Part shown: one piece after another, positions 55,811 through 64,000 of the stretch
How positions within the stretch are numbered: the stretch's first letter is position 1
How the letters are laid out: each line of letters starts with the position of its first letter
Assembly (NCBI RefSeq): GCF_016725325.1
Contig: NZ_CP068083.1
Coordinates: 2,108,001-2,172,000, forward strand
Reading direction: 5' to 3'
From: Sphingobacterium spiritivorum
Lineage (GTDB): Bacteria; Bacteroidota; Bacteroidia; Sphingobacteriales; Sphingobacteriaceae
DNA: 64,000 bases
The notes under the pieces: generated by a model
Databases searched by the model: none
Told to the model about the DNA's origin: nothing
What the model saw: only the letters and a program-made list of their open reading frames with translations
Translations under genes and position numbers: made by a program

Positions 55811-56371
55811 ATGGCAAAAGCATCTGACGTAAAAAGTGGAAATGTCCTTCGTTTCAATGGTGAATTAGTTGCTGTTGAAGAATATATACACCGTACTCCG
55901 GGAAACTTGCGTGCTTTTTATCAGGCAAGAATGCGTAATGTGAAAACCGGCAAACTGGTTGAATACCGTTTCCGGGTGGATGAGGCTGTAGAAATTGCAC
56001 GCGTAGAAACCAACGACTACCAGTATCTGTATGAAGACGGAGAATTTTATGTGGTCATGGATAACAGTACATACGAACAATTTAATATTCCTAAATTTTT
56101 GTTTGGTACTTCGGCACGATTCTTGAAAGAAGGTATGAGTGTAATTGTGGCATTCGAAAGTGATGAAGCAATTATGGCACAGGCTCCAAAAAGTGTGGAA
56201 TTAGAAATTACATATACAGAGCCTGCAGTAAAAGGAGATACTTCTACCAATGCCTTGAAAAACGCAACTGTAGAGACTGGAGTAGAGATTAAAGTTCCTC
56301 TTTTTATTAATCAGGGAGATAAAGTAAAAGTTGATACGCAGACTGGTGATTATATCGAGCGTGTCAAATAA
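55811..56371 (+). CDS. efp: Translation elongation factor P
   Basis: EF-P rescues ribosomes stalled at runs of proline. The 186-residue protein has the three beta-barrel domains of the family. The first-domain loop that carries the modified residue in other bacteria reads HRTPGNLRAF, so an asparagine (N32) takes the place of the lysine or arginine. The end is GDKVKVDTQTGDYIERVK. The ATG at 55811 is the standard start; the frame runs 23 codons further upstream. It has its own promoter and a terminator. Confidence 0.95.
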   Translation: MAKASDVKSGNVLRFNGELVAVEEYIHRTPGNLRAFYQARMRNVKTGKLVEYRFRVDEAVEIARVETNDYQYLYEDGEFYVVMDNSTYEQFNIPKFLFGTSARFLKEGMSVIVAFESDEAIMAQAPKSVELEITYTEPAVKGDTSTNALKNATVETGVEIKVPLFINQGDKVKVDTQTGDYIERVK

Positions 56372-56400
56372 ATAAAGATTTTAGGTTTAGGTTGATTATT

Positions 56401-56438
56401 CGGTCTTGTTAGCTCCCAGCTGCAAGGCCGTTTTTTTT
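56401..56438 (+). terminator. Terminator of efp
   Basis: CGGTCTTG pairs with CAAGGCCG (one G-T pair), with a smaller AGCT/AGCT stem inside, followed by eight T residues. Confidence 0.85.
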
Positions 56439-56451
56439 GAACGTAACTATT

Positions 56452-57033
56452 ATGACTAAACAAGAATTAAGACAACTTTACCGTTTGGAGCGTCAGCAAC
56501 TGTCAGGGAATGAACTTCGTGCGTTTAATCATCGGCTTCTGGGACTCTTAAAGAAAATGGACTGGTCAAAATGTCAGTATTGTCATGTCTACTTACCGAT
56601 CAGTCGTAATCAGGAACCTGATACACTTCTCTTTATAAGCTGGATACAGGATACTTTACCTTCCGTCAGGCTGGTAGTTTCGCAGAGCCATGCTGAAGAC
56701 CATTCGATGTCTCACTATTTATTAGATAATACGACGACCTATGTTGAAAATAAGTGGGGCATTCCTGAACCTATCTCCGGCACTCCTGTGGATGAAAAGT
56801 TGCTCGACATGGTATTGGTTCCTTTATTAATCTGTGATCAGACCGGAAACAGGGTAGGATATGGTAAAGGATTTTATGATCGGTTTCTGAAGAAGTGTCG
56901 TCCCGATGTGCAGAAAATAGGACTTTCTTTTTTTGAGCCTGTGGAAAAGATAACGGATGTAGATCCATATGATATCGCTCTGGATTGCTGTATTACACCG
57001 CAACATATTATTTATTTTGAGTCCGGGAGATAA
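56452..57033 (+). CDS. 5-formyltetrahydrofolate cyclo-ligase
   Basis: This enzyme uses ATP to convert 5-formyl-THF to 5,10-methenyl-THF. The 193-residue protein shows KQELRQLYRLERQQL at the start, VYLPISRNQEPDT, WGIPEPISGTP and the nucleotide-binding GYGKGFYDRFL, the family signature. Length is standard. The ATG at 56452 is preferred over a TTG five codons upstream, which lies in the terminator of efp. It stands alone, convergent with the SerB-ACT gene across a terminator. Confidence 0.92.
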   Translation: MTKQELRQLYRLERQQLSGNELRAFNHRLLGLLKKMDWSKCQYCHVYLPISRNQEPDTLLFISWIQDTLPSVRLVVSQSHAEDHSMSHYLLDNTTTYVENKWGIPEPISGTPVDEKLLDMVLVPLLICDQTGNRVGYGKGFYDRFLKKCRPDVQKIGLSFFEPVEKITDVDPYDIALDCCITPQHIIYFESGR

Positions 57034-57093
57034 TGTGCAACTAAGACCAACTGTTGCAGGAATCTAATAATATAGCTGTCAGTTATTCGTTTA

Positions 57094-57127
57094 AAAAAGA
57101 GAGGGCTTCTAGAAGCCCTCTCTTTTT
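57094..57127. terminator. Bidirectional terminator
   Basis: A perfect 17-base palindromic stem (AAAAAGAGAGGGCTTCT and its complement) has A and T runs at its ends. It lies between the cyclo-ligase gene and the convergent SerB-ACT gene. Confidence 0.92.
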
Positions 57128-57128
57128 A

Positions 57129-58421
57129 TTAATATAATATTCTGAATTTGATGGTGTTATCTATTTTTTTGAGCTGTTTGATCAGCTCTTTTTCATATTC
57201 AACATTCAGATCCGTGACTGCATATCCGATTTCCCCACGTGTCATCAGAAACTGAGCAACAATGTTAATGTTGTTTTCTGCATATATATTATTAATCTGG
57301 GCCATTACACCTGGCACGTTTTTGTGAATATGGAGCAGACGGTGGGCTTTGTTTAATTTCGGTAAAATGAGGTTTGGAAAATTACGGCTCTGATCTGTAT
57401 CTCCGTTATTAATGAAATCGGCCATTCTTCTTGGAATGAACTCCGAATTTCTTTTTTTACCTTTTTTGTCATCAAATACCACAATTCCCTTTTCGTTGCA
57501 GATATTTTTACTGATGTGCCCTCTGATGTCACCCAGAAAACCTATTGTCTTTAGCTTATCTGCCCGGCTCAACTGTTCATCGGATACATCTACATCCGGA
57601 CCCAAAAGTAGCATACCCACATCTTTGGTATATTTCTCCTCAAAACTGTCTTTTATACGGATTGAAAACCCGTCTCTTTTCAGGATATGTGCAGCTATTT
57701 CAGGTACATCACCTACAATAAGACATAAAATCCTGTTTTTAGGATATGATATTGCTCTGGGAAGATCATTCACATACAGAAACTCATCAAAACTTGGTGT
57801 CACGTGATCTGCTTTTTCAGTAACACTTTGTCTGGCTATATTTTCAGTAAATGCGAAGAATTTTTCAATCAGACCTGATTCTTTCAGCTGAAAATCCGAA
57901 TAACCGTCACCGATACCGAAAATACGTCCGTCGATTTTTAATTCCTGCAATAATTTCACCTTACCACCTTCATCTGAAAGCGGATTGTTTTCATCATAGC
58001 CGATGATATTTCCTTCCTGATCAAATTTAAAGGTGTTTGCGTAGATATTTTCCTTCTTGATATGGTAAGGTGTGACCACGGGTATAATAAACTCTTTAAA
58101 GCCTCCTGAGACGATCCATGCTGTATCCGAATTCTGATTGAAAAACTCACGGTTTCGGCTGAATGAACGGGAAACTTTCTTCTTAAGATGGGATACAAGT
58201 TTGTCGAGATGACTTTTGTTTGCTTTCAGCAGTTTGATTCTTCCTGCAAGGCTTTCACGGAAGGAGATTTTACCTTCCATTGCCAGATTGGTGTAACCTT
58301 CGATCTGCTGGTAAATCTTTTCTTGATCAGGATGGCCTTCTAGTGATATCCTAGCGAGTTCATCCAAGGCTTCGACTTGCGTAAATGTACTGTCAAAATC
58401 AATGATGTAATAGTTTTTCAC
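57129..58421 (-). CDS. HAD phosphatase (SerB-like) fused to an ACT domain
   Basis: Residues 1 to about 210 are a HAD phosphatase of the SerB class: the nucleophile and acid-base aspartates (D8, D10) in DFDSTFTQVEALDE, IVSGGFKEFIIPVV as motif II, and IGDGYSDFQLKE as motifs III and IV. Residues 225-330 (LCLIVGDVPEIAAHILKRDG and KLKTIGFLGDIRGHIS) resemble the edge of a 3-phosphoglycerate dehydrogenase but lack its NAD-binding core. The last 70 residues are an ACT domain (HRLLHIHKNVPGVMAQIN). The likely role is phosphoserine phosphatase with amino-acid control. It starts at a GTG three bases after the upstream epimerase gene. Confidence 0.85.
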   Translation of the reverse strand: MKNYYIIDFDSTFTQVEALDELARISLEGHPDQEKIYQQIEGYTNLAMEGKISFRESLAGRIKLLKANKSHLDKLVSHLKKKVSRSFSRNREFFNQNSDTAWIVSGGFKEFIIPVVTPYHIKKENIYANTFKFDQEGNIIGYDENNPLSDEGGKVKLLQELKIDGRIFGIGDGYSDFQLKESGLIEKFFAFTENIARQSVTEKADHVTPSFDEFLYVNDLPRAISYPKNRILCLIVGDVPEIAAHILKRDGFSIRIKDSFEEKYTKDVGMLLLGPDVDVSDEQLSRADKLKTIGFLGDIRGHISKNICNEKGIVVFDDKKGKKRNSEFIPRRMADFINNGDTDQSRNFPNLILPKLNKAHRLLHIHKNVPGVMAQINNIYAENNINIVAQFLMTRGEIGYAVTDLNVEYEKELIKQLKKIDNTIKFRILY

Positions 58422-58424
58422 TGT

Positions 58425-59402
58425 TTATTCGGTTTTAGTTTGATATGTTGAGGTAATTTCTTTGAGTGTTTCGTCCAGCGGCTTGAAGCTGTATTGAGTA
58501 GCCTCAATAATTTTTTTATTGGAATAAGCCAGCTTTGCGGATGAAGCCCGTGCAGAATCTTTGGTGATTGCCGGTGGTTTATTGTTAAAGAAGGAGACGA
58601 ATTTTGCCGCCCGCCATGCGATGCTCAGCAGCGTTGGTGATGCAGCTATGGTAGGCTCCGGCTTCTGCATCAGTATACTGATACGATCCAGCAGCGCTTT
58701 ATTTGTCAGGTTCTCGGTGTTTAGAATAAAACGTTCTCCGGAGATTTCGGTTTTATTCATCAGCATGATCATCAGTTTTGCGACATCTTCGACATCGACT
58801 ACTCCCACACTTCCGGTCGGATAAACTTTCAAACCTTTCTCTACCATCGAAAAAATCGCTCCAGAGCCTTTTTTGCCTGCGGTAGCACCTATAATTACAG
58901 AAGGATTTACGATGACAGCATCCAGTCCTTCTACAACGCCTCTCCATACTTCAAGTTCACTTTCATATTTAGAAAGCGAATACTTGGATATTTTGGAATC
59001 ATATTCCCATTTGTCCTGCTCTGTTACAGGTTGTTTTGATTTGCTTGTGCCCAATGCTGCAATAGAGCTCACATGCACAAGTCTGGCATTATTTTGCAGA
59101 CAGAGGTTGACGATATGGCGGGTGCCTTCTATATTGACTTTCATCATTTGCGAAGCATCCTTTGGCTGATAAGAAATCATTGCTGCACAATGAAATACAT
59201 AGGAAATACCTTCAAAAGCTTCTTCAAGTGCAAAATAGTCGTTAATATCAGCGTCCACCCACTGAATAAGGGAAGATGATTTTAAGTATTCGGGAATGAC
59301 AGATTCTGATCTTTTAGTCGCCACCACAGCGACACCTTCGTCGATGAGCTGCTTGATAAGTGTCGATCCTAAAAATCCTGTTCCTCCGGTTACTAATATC
59401 AC
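58425..59402 (-). CDS. NAD-dependent epimerase/dehydratase (extended SDR)
   Basis: The 325-residue protein has the nucleotide motif ILVTGGTGFLGSTLI at the start, HCAAMISY, the VHVSSIAALG strand and the catalytic YSLSK in SKYSLSKYESELEVW, followed by IVNPSVIIG. This is an extended SDR close to dihydroflavonol-reductase and 3-beta-hydroxysteroid-dehydrogenase-like enzymes; the substrate is unknown. The start codon is GTG. It is cotranscribed with the SerB-ACT gene, suggesting but not proving a metabolic link. TACTTTTG at 59433-59440 (minus strand) is its probable -7 element. Confidence 0.88.
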   Translation of the reverse strand: MILVTGGTGFLGSTLIKQLIDEGVAVVATKRSESVIPEYLKSSSLIQWVDADINDYFALEEAFEGISYVFHCAAMISYQPKDASQMMKVNIEGTRHIVNLCLQNNARLVHVSSIAALGTSKSKQPVTEQDKWEYDSKISKYSLSKYESELEVWRGVVEGLDAVIVNPSVIIGATAGKKGSGAIFSMVEKGLKVYPTGSVGVVDVEDVAKLMIMLMNKTEISGERFILNTENLTNKALLDRISILMQKPEPTIAASPTLLSIAWRAAKFVSFFNNKPPAITKDSARASSAKLAYSNKKIIEATQYSFKPLDETLKEITSTYQTKTE

Positions 59403-59432
59403 GGTTTAAGGGTGTTGATAAAATAATGTTTT

Positions 59433-59440
59433 CAAAAGTA
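59433..59440 (-). promoter_or_regulatory. -7 element of the epimerase-SerB operon
   Basis: On the minus strand TACTTTTG matches TAnnTTTG, 30 bases before the GTG start. No -33 TTG is seen at usual spacing. Confidence 0.45.
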
Positions 59441-59522
59441 AGCTAATAAATGGATATTTGCGAAATACTCCCTACATTGTTTCACACAATTTGTTAAATA
59501 TTGTAGGTAAAATAATAACTTT

Positions 59523-60707
59523 ATGTCTTTATCCGTATTCTTTTCTCCTGTTTCCGTTAATCAATTCTCTGCGAAAGATGGTTTTTACAAATCTCAGTTT
59601 GGTGACAGTATTGTCGCTTTTGAAGAAAGTTTTCCGGAGCTGGAAGGAGAAGAAAAACCTCAACTGGTTATTTTCGGTGTAGAGGAAGAACGAGGAGCGG
59701 TGAACAATGCCGGAACTGCCCAGGCTCCGGATGAAGTACGTAAACACCTGTATCAGCTTTATCAGGGTGATTACAAAATAAAGATTGCTGATCTGGGCAA
59801 TATTAAAGCAGGTAATACCATTCGTGATACTTATTTTGCTGTTAAATCTGTTGTGGAAGAACTGGTAAAAATGGAGATTGTACCCATTATTATCGGTGGC
59901 GGGCATGATCTTACATATGCTCAATATATGGCTTACGAGAATCTTGAACAGCGTGTTGAAGTGGCTGTCATAGATCCCCGGTTTGATCTCGATCAGGAAC
60001 AGGTAGAGGACACTCCGCTTAATTCCCAGACATTTTTGAATCATATTATTCTGCATCAGCCGGATTATCTTTTCAACCTCAATAATATCGCATACCAAAC
60101 ATATCTGGTCAGTAAGGAATCTGTCAATATGTATGACAAATTATTCTTTAATGCCACGCGTGTAGGAGCTATAGCCGGTAAAATGGATCAGTCTGAGCCG
60201 TTGATCCGTGCAGCAGATATGGTCAGTTTTGATATCGGTGCTATCCGTTCTTCTGAGGCCTGTGGAAATGCCAATACCAATCCCAATGGTCTCTTTGGGG
60301 ATGAGGCTTGTCAGTTGGCCCGCTATGCCGGTATGTCAGACAAATGCAGTTCTGTAGGGTTTTATGAGTTTAATCCCAAGTATGACCCGCGTGAGCAGAC
60401 TGCTATGTTAGTTTCCCAGATGATATGGTGTTTTGTAGATGGTTATTATAACCGCAAGCAGGATGCTCCTTTAGTACCTAAGGCATCTTATATAATCTAC
60501 CGGACCACATTGGAATCCATGGATCACGAGCTGGTATTTGTGAAAAGTAAGAAATCAGACCGTTGGTGGATTCAGGTGCCTTACTTTGGTAGCAAGTCAG
60601 TCAACGAGCGCTACTATCTGGTTCCTTGCCGGTACGAGGATTATCAGTTGGCCGTATCCGGAGAGATGCCTGATCTGTGGTGGAGGACTCATCAGAAATT
60701 GCAGTAA
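59523..60707 (+). CDS. Arginase/formimidoylglutamase-fold protein with degenerate metal site
   Basis: The 394-residue protein has the ureohydrolase fold: EERGAVNNAGTAQAPDEVR, IIIGGGHDLTYAQY (the first metal histidine H128 is kept) and SFDIGAIRSSEACG. The active-site motifs are broken: DAHxD is D-P-R-F-D (151-155), losing the histidine, and SxDxDxxDP is S-F-D-I-G-A-I, losing the second aspartate. The two-manganese centre of arginases cannot form normally. The C-terminal 80 residues (ASYIIYRTTLESMDHELVF) are extra. In Bacteroidota this class of gene is, from memory, often found near type IX secretion/gliding genes; no such genes are adjacent here. Confidence 0.85.
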   Translation: MSLSVFFSPVSVNQFSAKDGFYKSQFGDSIVAFEESFPELEGEEKPQLVIFGVEEERGAVNNAGTAQAPDEVRKHLYQLYQGDYKIKIADLGNIKAGNTIRDTYFAVKSVVEELVKMEIVPIIIGGGHDLTYAQYMAYENLEQRVEVAVIDPRFDLDQEQVEDTPLNSQTFLNHIILHQPDYLFNLNNIAYQTYLVSKESVNMYDKLFFNATRVGAIAGKMDQSEPLIRAADMVSFDIGAIRSSEACGNANTNPNGLFGDEACQLARYAGMSDKCSSVGFYEFNPKYDPREQTAMLVSQMIWCFVDGYYNRKQDAPLVPKASYIIYRTTLESMDHELVFVKSKKSDRWWIQVPYFGSKSVNERYYLVPCRYEDYQLAVSGEMPDLWWRTHQKLQ

Positions 60708-60735
60708 TTCAATTATAAAAATAATATACAAATCG

Positions 60736-60758
60736 ATGGTCTGCAAAGGCCATTTTTT
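60736..60758 (+). terminator. Weak terminator before rmuC
   Basis: ATGGTCT pairs with AGGCCAT (one G-T pair), followed by TTTTTT. It lies between the arginase-fold gene and rmuC. Confidence 0.55.
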
Positions 60759-60773
60759 ATATCAGGAAATAGT

Positions 60774-62102
60774 ATGGAGTGGATGTTAGTGACGATTATA
60801 GTGCTGTTGGCAATTGTGCTTGTGGTTTTATTCTTGAAGCGTAAAGAGGGTTCCGGGAAGGAAGATTATGAGCAGTTACGATATCAGAAGGAGGAAATGG
60901 CTCTGGAATTAGCCCGCAGTCAGCAACGTGAAGAAAATCTTATCGGCGAGCGTGCAGACCTGAAAGAGGAACTGGAGAAAGAGCGTGGCGAAAGGCTGAA
61001 AAGTGACCGTGCGCTGGAAAGTGCTCATGCCTATTTGCAGGCACAGCAGGAGAAGCTGGAAGGGCAGAAGAAAGAAATAGAAGAGACGAAAAAACAATTT
61101 AATCTGGAGTTTCAGCATATTGCTAATCAGATTCTTGAAGAGAAGACCAAAAAATTTACAGAAACGAACCATAGCAGTATCACGCTCCTGCTTGATCCGT
61201 TGAAAGAGAAAATCAAAACCTTCGAAGAGAAAGTTGAAAAGACATATCAGCATGAATCTGCGGAAAGAAATGTGCTCAAAGGAGTGGTTGAACAGTTGAT
61301 GCAGCAGAGTATGCAGATCCGTAATGAAGCCAATAACCTGACACGAGCGTTGAAAGGGGATAGCAAAAAGCAGGGTAACTGGGGAGAGGTGATTCTGGAG
61401 CGGGTTCTGGAACGTTCCGGTCTGCTCAAAGATCAGGAATTTCGGTTGCAGGCCTCTGTTACCGATGAGGATGGAAAACGCTTGCAGCCGGATGCTATTA
61501 TTGATCTTCCCGATGATAAACACCTCATTGTAGATGCTAAAATATCACTGGTCGCTTATGAGAAATGGGTGAATGCGGAGTCAGAGGAGGAGCAAAGAGT
61601 GTTTGCCAGACAGCATATACAATCTGTAGAAAATCACGTACGGGAACTTTCTGCCAAAAACTACCATGAGTTATACCAGATTCAGTCGCCGGATTTTGTT
61701 TTGCTCTTTATGCCGATAGAATCTGCATTGAGTATGTCCGTGCGGGAAAAGCCGGATCTGTTTAGTGACGCATGGGACCGGAAAGTTGTCATTGTGAGTC
61801 CGTCCACCTTACTTGCTACGCTGCGAACGATAGCCAGTATGTGGAAGCAGGAGCGTCAGACCCGGAATGTCCTGGAAATAGCCCGTGAAGCGGGTGCATT
61901 ATATGATAAGTTTGTTGGTTTTCTGCAGGATATGCAACAGGTAGAAGGACAATTACAACGTGCAATGGAGCGTCACCAGGAGGCTACAAAAAAATTAGGT
62001 ACCGGTGCCGGAAATATCATCAGACGGGTCGAGAACCTGAAAGAGCTGGGTGCAAAGGCAAATAAACAGATTGATCAGAAGTATCTGGATGAAGAGGAAT
62101 AG
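60774..62102 (+). CDS. rmuC: DNA recombination protein RmuC
   Basis: RmuC is thought to limit DNA inversions at short inverted repeats, possibly as a nuclease of the PD-(D/E)XK group. The 442-residue protein has an N-terminal membrane helix (VTIIVLLAIVLVVLFL), a coiled coil of about 110 residues rich in glutamate and arginine, and the RmuC domain from about 185: KQGNWGEVILERVLERSGL, PDAIIDLPDDKHLIVDAKIS (the catalytic-type D and K), and LFMPIESALS. Length is standard. Confidence 0.92.
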   Translation: MEWMLVTIIVLLAIVLVVLFLKRKEGSGKEDYEQLRYQKEEMALELARSQQREENLIGERADLKEELEKERGERLKSDRALESAHAYLQAQQEKLEGQKKEIEETKKQFNLEFQHIANQILEEKTKKFTETNHSSITLLLDPLKEKIKTFEEKVEKTYQHESAERNVLKGVVEQLMQQSMQIRNEANNLTRALKGDSKKQGNWGEVILERVLERSGLLKDQEFRLQASVTDEDGKRLQPDAIIDLPDDKHLIVDAKISLVAYEKWVNAESEEEQRVFARQHIQSVENHVRELSAKNYHELYQIQSPDFVLLFMPIESALSMSVREKPDLFSDAWDRKVVIVSPSTLLATLRTIASMWKQERQTRNVLEIAREAGALYDKFVGFLQDMQQVEGQLQRAMERHQEATKKLGTGAGNIIRRVENLKELGAKANKQIDQKYLDEEE

Positions 62103-62126
62103 TAAAAGAGGATTTTTTTATAAATA

Positions 62127-62170
62127 GCTATCCCCTTTATCATCTTATGTGGTAAAGGGGATAGTTTTTA
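62127..62170. terminator. Bidirectional terminator between rmuC and ggt
   Basis: The stem CTATCCCCTTTA / TAAAGGGGATAG is followed by TTTTT on the plus strand and by an AT-rich run on the minus strand. The ggt stop codon lies within it. Confidence 0.85.
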
Positions 62171-63856
62171 GTAGCCCATTGCCGTATCATCTCCCCGGGG
62201 ATCTGCTCCTGTCTGGAGTTTGCCGTTAGGCAGTACAATAATATTTTCTACACGTCCTATTCGTCCCCGTGAAGAAATTTTATATCCGTCCAGTTCCAGT
62301 TTCTGACGTACAGCAGGAGATAATGCATCTTTTTCGACATCGATCTGATCGGGTAGCCACTGATGGTGGAATCGTGAAGAATTTACCGATTGCTGTGCAT
62401 TCTGACCAAAATCGATTACATTCAGGAGAGTTTGAAATACAGAAGTCATGATCGTAGATCCGCCGGGTGTGCCGACGACCATATACAATTTACCCTCTTT
62501 TTCGACGATAGTCGGTGTCATGGAGCTCAGCATTCTTTTATTTGCCTGTACAGCATTCGCCTTTCCACCTACCAGGCCATAGATATTAGGAACTCCCGGC
62601 TTGACTGAAAAATCGTCCATCTCATCATTTAGCAGAAATCCGGCTCCTGCAACAAATACGCGTGAGCCGTACGAAGCATTGAGTGTGGTGGTAATCGAAA
62701 CAGCGTTTCCATCTTTATCAACAATACTGAAGTGCGTCGTTTCTTCAGACTCATAACCCGGAAACTGTGCGGCCCGGACAGCGGAGCTGGATGTAGCTTT
62801 TGACAAGTCAACATTTTTCATACGATCGGCATTGAATATACTGTCGGTCAGTTCTGCAACGGGCACCTTTATAAAATCAGGGTCTCCGAGATACCTCGCT
62901 CTGTCTGCATATATCCTGCGTTCGGCTTCTACCATAACCCGCACCGCAGAGTCGGATTGGAATCCCCATTTTGATAACGGAAACTGTTCCACCGATTGTA
63001 ATAAGGCGACAAGTGCCGGCCCTCCGCTGGATGGAGGAGGCATACAGATAATCTTATTCCCTCTGTAATAGCCTGTAACCGGAGTGCGCCAGATGGCTTC
63101 ATAATTCTGGAGATCGGTATGCGTTATTATTCCTTTGCCACGCTCCATTTCAGAAACAATCAGATCAGCAGTTTTTCCTTTATAAAATCCATCACGTCCC
63201 AGATCTGATATACGTTGTAATGTTTCTCCCAGATCTTTCTGTACAAAAAGATCTCCCTTTTTCCAGGTCTGTTCTTTCAGTATAGGTGCACCCTGTGGAT
63301 TGTATGTTTGAAAACTGCTTTTATATTCATTGAATTCGTTGGCTTGTTTTTCAGTAATACGAAAACCTTTCGCAGCAAGTTCTATTGCCGGAGCTAAGAG
63401 AGCGGACCATGCTAGTTTACCGTATTTTTTATGGGCTTCTGCCATACCTGCCACAGATCCGGGTACGCCAGCCGCTAAATGTCCGTATACACTCAGATTT
63501 TCAATCACATTGCCGTTAGCATCCAGATACATTTTTTCTGTGGCTTTGGAAGGAGCTTTTTCCCGAAAATCCAAAGCACTGGCAGCACCTTTATGGTCTC
63601 TGTAGACCATAAAACCTCCTCCACCGATATTACCTGCATTGGGATACACCACAGCTAGTGCAAATTGCACAGCTACAGCTGCATCTACGGCATTTCCACC
63701 GGCTTTCAGGATCGTTACGCCTACAGCGGAGGCAAGAGGGTGTGCCGTTACAACAGCGGCTTTTGAAAATGTATTTGCACGATAGACCTGACGAGGGGCA
63801 TTACAGGAGGTGAGGATAAAGCCCAGGATAAGAATATAAAGTATACTTTTTTTCAT
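62168..63856 (-). CDS. ggt: Gamma-glutamyltransferase, lipoprotein form
   Basis: Ggt cleaves the gamma-glutamyl bond of glutathione and related peptides; it self-processes into large and small subunits. The 562-residue protein has a lipobox (GFILTSC), so it is anchored in the membrane, unlike soluble E. coli Ggt. It shows AHPLASAVGVTILKAGGNAVDAAV, DFREKAPSKA, PPPSSGGPALVALLQ, the autoprocessing and nucleophile threonine in EETTHFSIVDKDGNAVS, and the oxyanion GGSTIMTSV. All key residues are visible. It is transcribed alone. The promoter was not clearly identified; TATTTTTG at 63980-63987 (minus strand) is a possible -7 element. Confidence 0.95.
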   Translation of the reverse strand: MKKSILYILILGFILTSCNAPRQVYRANTFSKAAVVTAHPLASAVGVTILKAGGNAVDAAVAVQFALAVVYPNAGNIGGGGFMVYRDHKGAASALDFREKAPSKATEKMYLDANGNVIENLSVYGHLAAGVPGSVAGMAEAHKKYGKLAWSALLAPAIELAAKGFRITEKQANEFNEYKSSFQTYNPQGAPILKEQTWKKGDLFVQKDLGETLQRISDLGRDGFYKGKTADLIVSEMERGKGIITHTDLQNYEAIWRTPVTGYYRGNKIICMPPPSSGGPALVALLQSVEQFPLSKWGFQSDSAVRVMVEAERRIYADRARYLGDPDFIKVPVAELTDSIFNADRMKNVDLSKATSSSAVRAAQFPGYESEETTHFSIVDKDGNAVSITTTLNASYGSRVFVAGAGFLLNDEMDDFSVKPGVPNIYGLVGGKANAVQANKRMLSSMTPTIVEKEGKLYMVVGTPGGSTIMTSVFQTLLNVIDFGQNAQQSVNSSRFHHQWLPDQIDVEKDALSPAVRQKLELDGYKISSRGRIGRVENIIVLPNGKLQTGADPRGDDTAMGY

Positions 63857-64000
63857 CCGTTTGGTTTGTTTTAAAAAGGATAAAGGTTGTGGTGCTTATG
63901 CGCCATAATTGATAATCTGATCTAAGATAAGAAATTTTTGAACTGATCCGATAGGAAAAGAGTTGATGTTAGAAAAGTGCAAAAATATGCATTAAAACGC

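Overview
The window looks like chromosomal DNA from a Sphingobacteriaceae-type Bacteroidota, closest in feel to Sphingobacterium or Pedobacter; this is inferred from gene content and style, not from a search. Signs are an LpxC-FabZ fusion, a SusC/SusD pair beside a hybrid two-component regulator, PorX of the type IX secretion system, a YtxJ-like bacillithiol protein, many lipoproteins, and promoters with the Bacteroidota -7 motif TAnnTTTG.

Layout. 1-11 kb is a plus-strand housekeeping block: rlmD, an OmpA-like lipoprotein, miaB, a sigma-54 activator, lptE, secG, groES and groEL. 11-15 kb holds a hybrid histidine kinase, small membrane proteins (DUF2752, GYF-CD225) and an MtfA-like peptidase. 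15-24 kb is a SusC/SusD operon divergent from a hybrid two-component system (HTCS) protein. 24-30.4 kb has a three-gene operon of unknown function divergent from a LytS/LytTR pair, with three 21-bp-spaced repeats between them. 30.6-34.8 kb is a degraded mobile island. A ~0.7 kb segment (part of a secreted-protein gene plus the tRNA-Glu terminator) is present twice, and between the copies lie a broken MobB-type relaxase, the 3' end of a type I restriction gene (hsdR) and an intact S41 peptidase gene. The island ends at the 3' end of tRNA-Glu(UUC).

35-48 kb carries a GH20 hexosaminidase, ytxJ, ribH with a 42-residue lipoprotein, a WbpM/CapD-type dehydratase, alanine dehydrogenase, an esterase, a TlpA-like thioredoxin, an ABC ATPase, and an ECF sigma / anti-sigma / outer-membrane-barrel operon. 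48-62 kb carries tsaE-porX, an HD phosphohydrolase, lpxD-lpxC/fabZ-lpxA, an ABC ATPase, efp, a 5-formyl-THF cyclo-ligase, a SerB-ACT fusion, an SDR epimerase, an arginase-fold protein with a damaged metal site, and rmuC. The window ends with a lipoprotein gamma-glutamyltransferase.

How it fits together. Most genes serve the cell envelope: LPS synthesis and export, glycan uptake, lipoproteins and secretion control. No complete new defence or mobile system was found, and there is no CRISPR array or rRNA. The most unusual items are the tRNA-Glu island, the repeat array before the LytTR pair, two sigma-54-like promoters flanking the sigma-54 activator gene, the HAD-ACT fusion lacking a dehydrogenase core, and the arginase-like probable pseudoenzyme.
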